Assembly (NCBI GenBank): GCA_018813765.1
Contig: JAHJBC010000004.1
Location: 62,001-126,000, forward strand
Direction of reading: 5' to 3'
DNA from: Gammaproteobacteria bacterium
GTDB lineage: Bacteria > Pseudomonadota > Gammaproteobacteria > Burkholderiales > Gallionellaceae
DNA length: 64,000 nucleotides
Both the position numbers and the translations under genes were made by a program. The notes under the pieces are model-generated. The model was not told the origin of the DNA. It did no database searches and saw only the letters and a list, made by a program, of their open reading frames with translations. Positions 62,396 through 64,000 of the stretch are shown here, piece after piece. The stretch's first letter is position 1. Each line of letters begins with the position of its first letter.

Positions 62396-62728
62396 TCAAT
62401 AATTGTTGTAAGCCGCCGTCAATATTTCCGAAACGAACTCGGCCCTGGATGTGGAGTTGTTCTCCTGTCCATGCAGGGCGCACCATGCCGAAAACTCATG
62501 CGGGACGATCTGGCACTCGAGTGCACGCACGCCGGAGCGTTGAAACTCCCGCCGCGCGGCAATTGCCACGGCTTCCCACTTTTCGAATGAATCCTCGAAA
62601 CACTCGGGGTCGGTCGCGGTTGCCTTCACCTGCGCCCAGGTCTCCTCGGTGTACCAGGTGACGCCGATGATCATGGTCTGGCTGCGGGTCTTTGCTTTCA
62701 GGCGGCGTTGGAGTGTCGATTTTTTCAT
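62396..62728 (-). CDS. Hypothetical protein downstream of cowN
   Basis: This 110-residue protein begins MKKSTLQRRLKAKTRSQTMI and contains 'GVTWYTEETWAQVKATATDPECFEDSFEKWEAVAIAARREFQRSGVRA'. I do not recognise the family. The ATG at 62728 is chosen; the frame continues upstream into a dispersed repeat. It is on the same strand as cowN and flavodoxin, so probably part of that nif-associated group. Confidence 0.7.
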   Translation of the reverse strand: MKKSTLQRRLKAKTRSQTMIIGVTWYTEETWAQVKATATDPECFEDSFEKWEAVAIAARREFQRSGVRALECQIVPHEFSAWCALHGQENNSTSRAEFVSEILTAAYNNY

Positions 62729-62798
62729 GGTCTTTGTGTGTCGGTGAAAAGGTGTAGGCAATAAAAGTACTTGGGGTGGTGGCCGGTCAAGCCTGTTT

Positions 62799-62888
62799 TC
62801 TCCCTCTCCCTCTGGGAGAGGGCCGGGGTGAGCGAGAAGATTCAAAGAGCCGCCCTCACCCTAACCCTCTCCCAGAGGGAGAGGGGAC
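62799..62888. repeat. Palindromic repeat, CTCTCCC family
   Basis: CTCCCTCTCCCTCTGGGAGAGG pairs with the copy of the 37-bp unit (62852-62888) that also interrupts nifN. Confidence 0.85.
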
Positions 62889-62899
62889 TTGATGTTCCC

Positions 62900-63184
62900 C
62901 TAACAACATTCCTCTTCCACCCTCAGCAAAAACTCAAGCGCTTCGGCATCGGAACACTCCTCGAAGAGTTCGCGTATCTGGTTGATGTGGCAATGCACCA
63001 GGAACAGGTCGTCCGGTGCCGGGCCGCTGGGCGGGGTGCGCTTGCCCATAAAGTATTCCCAGAACGGTTTGCTCTGCGGTGATGCGGCAAGGTTCCGCTC
63101 GATGAGTTCCATCACGCGCCGGGCATTGCCGTCGCAATCGATTCCAATGAAGCTGACGTAGCGGTCGGTTCTCTTGTCGTTCAT
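62900..63184 (-). CDS. cowN: N2-fixation sustaining protein CowN
   Basis: This 94-residue protein matches CowN: 'RTDRYVSFIGIDCDGNARRVMELIERNL', 'FWEYFMGKRTPP' and 'DDLFLVHCHINQIRELFEECSDAEALEFLLRVEEECC'. CowN lets nitrogenase work in the presence of carbon monoxide. The ATG at 63184 is preferred to an in-frame start six codons earlier. It is downstream of flavodoxin, separated by a palindromic repeat. Confidence 0.92.
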   Translation of the reverse strand: MNDKRTDRYVSFIGIDCDGNARRVMELIERNLAASPQSKPFWEYFMGKRTPPSGPAPDDLFLVHCHINQIRELFEECSDAEALEFLLRVEEECC

Positions 63185-63225
63185 GGGCGGCTTTCGACCC
63201 AAATCATTTATTAGACCTCAAACCT

Positions 63226-63283
63226 GTAGGAGCGAGCTTGCTCGCGAATTTTCAAGAATTTTCGCCAGCAAGCTGGCTCCTAC
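63226..63283. repeat. Palindromic repeat, GTAGGAGC family
   Basis: GTAGGAGCGAGCTTGCTCGCG and closing GCTGGCTCCTAC; third copy with 22601-22651 and 23471-23579. Confidence 0.88.
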
Positions 63284-63332
63284 AATGGGATTCCAGCTTG
63301 ATGGATGATCCGGATTCAACGAAACAGCCGGC

Positions 63333-63932
<600 letters not shown>

Positions 63933-64000
63933 TCACACCGGCCCGCGACCCGCGCGCTTGAGTTCCACTGTGCGCTTCAGCGCCTCGTCGAACGACACCT
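63933..64000 (-). CDS. C-terminal fragment of an unidentified gene
   Basis: The minus strand encodes the last 21 residues VSFDEALKRTVELKRAGRGP-V and a stop, 57 nt upstream of flavodoxin on the same strand. It is in-frame to the window edge and has coding-like codons. I cannot name the gene from so short a tail. Confidence 0.6.
   Translation of the reverse strand, partial: VSFDEALKRTVELKRAGRGPV

Overview
The window looks like chromosome from a betaproteobacterial, probably nitrogen-fixing, iron- or sulfur-metabolising member of the Nitrosomonadales (Gallionellaceae or Sulfuricellaceae type). This is inferred from gene families and codon use, not from a marker gene. Most of it is GC-rich. Two stretches are visibly AT-richer and look acquired: a restriction-modification cassette (9.5-12.0 kb) and a HEPN-type gene (49.9-50.9 kb).

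Layout. 0-9.5 kb holds housekeeping and signalling genes: the start of map, rhlE, a PhnD-like lipoprotein with a PAS-GGDEF cyclase, htpG, a FecR-domain protein and typA. 9.5-12.0 kb is a PstI/BsuBI-type restriction-modification pair flanked by a 15-bp direct repeat. 12-20.4 kb holds rmuC, nadE, small genes, a thioredoxin-CcdA fusion, fur, glnB and a lipoprotein protease candidate. 20.5-27.1 kb is a molybdate locus (modA, modE-modA-modB-modC, a TauE-like gene, modD). 27.1-33.4 kb is an ABC/TlpA/DsbD-like/NosL cluster that looks like an extracytoplasmic metal or thiol system. 33.5-40.4 kb is a FecI-FecR-TonB receptor-PepSY-TonB receptor iron locus. 40.4-42.3 kb is an LRV iron-sulfur protein and its partner. 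42.3-54.0 kb contains redox proteins, an ECF sigma/anti-sigma pair and two operons encoding cysteine-rich 'NPC-repeat' exported proteins. 54.6-64 kb is a nif accessory region: nifE, nifN, nifX, DUF269 and DUF683 proteins, fdxB, a [2Fe-2S] ferredoxin, nifZ, cowN and flavodoxin.

How the genes fit together. Three widely spaced units (mod, LRV, nifE) carry the same promoter architecture: a sigma-54 -24/-12 element with an upstream TGT-N10-ACA NifA-type site. Molybdenum uptake, the LRV Fe-S protein and FeMo-cofactor assembly therefore look co-regulated. A second apparent regulon is defined by a TGTAAGG-N15/16-CGAC motif at three promoters. It links a Met/Cys-rich 41-residue peptide, a c-type cytochrome with NPC-repeat tails, a thioredoxin-CcdA pair and an NPC-repeat protein operon, probably under the neighbouring ECF sigma factor. 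This is the best candidate here for an undescribed system.

The intergenic spaces, especially in the right half, are full of palindromic dispersed repeats of several families. One sits in frame inside nifN, and two are themselves interrupted by a 54-59-nt hairpin element. No tRNA, rRNA, CRISPR array or intact insertion sequence was seen.
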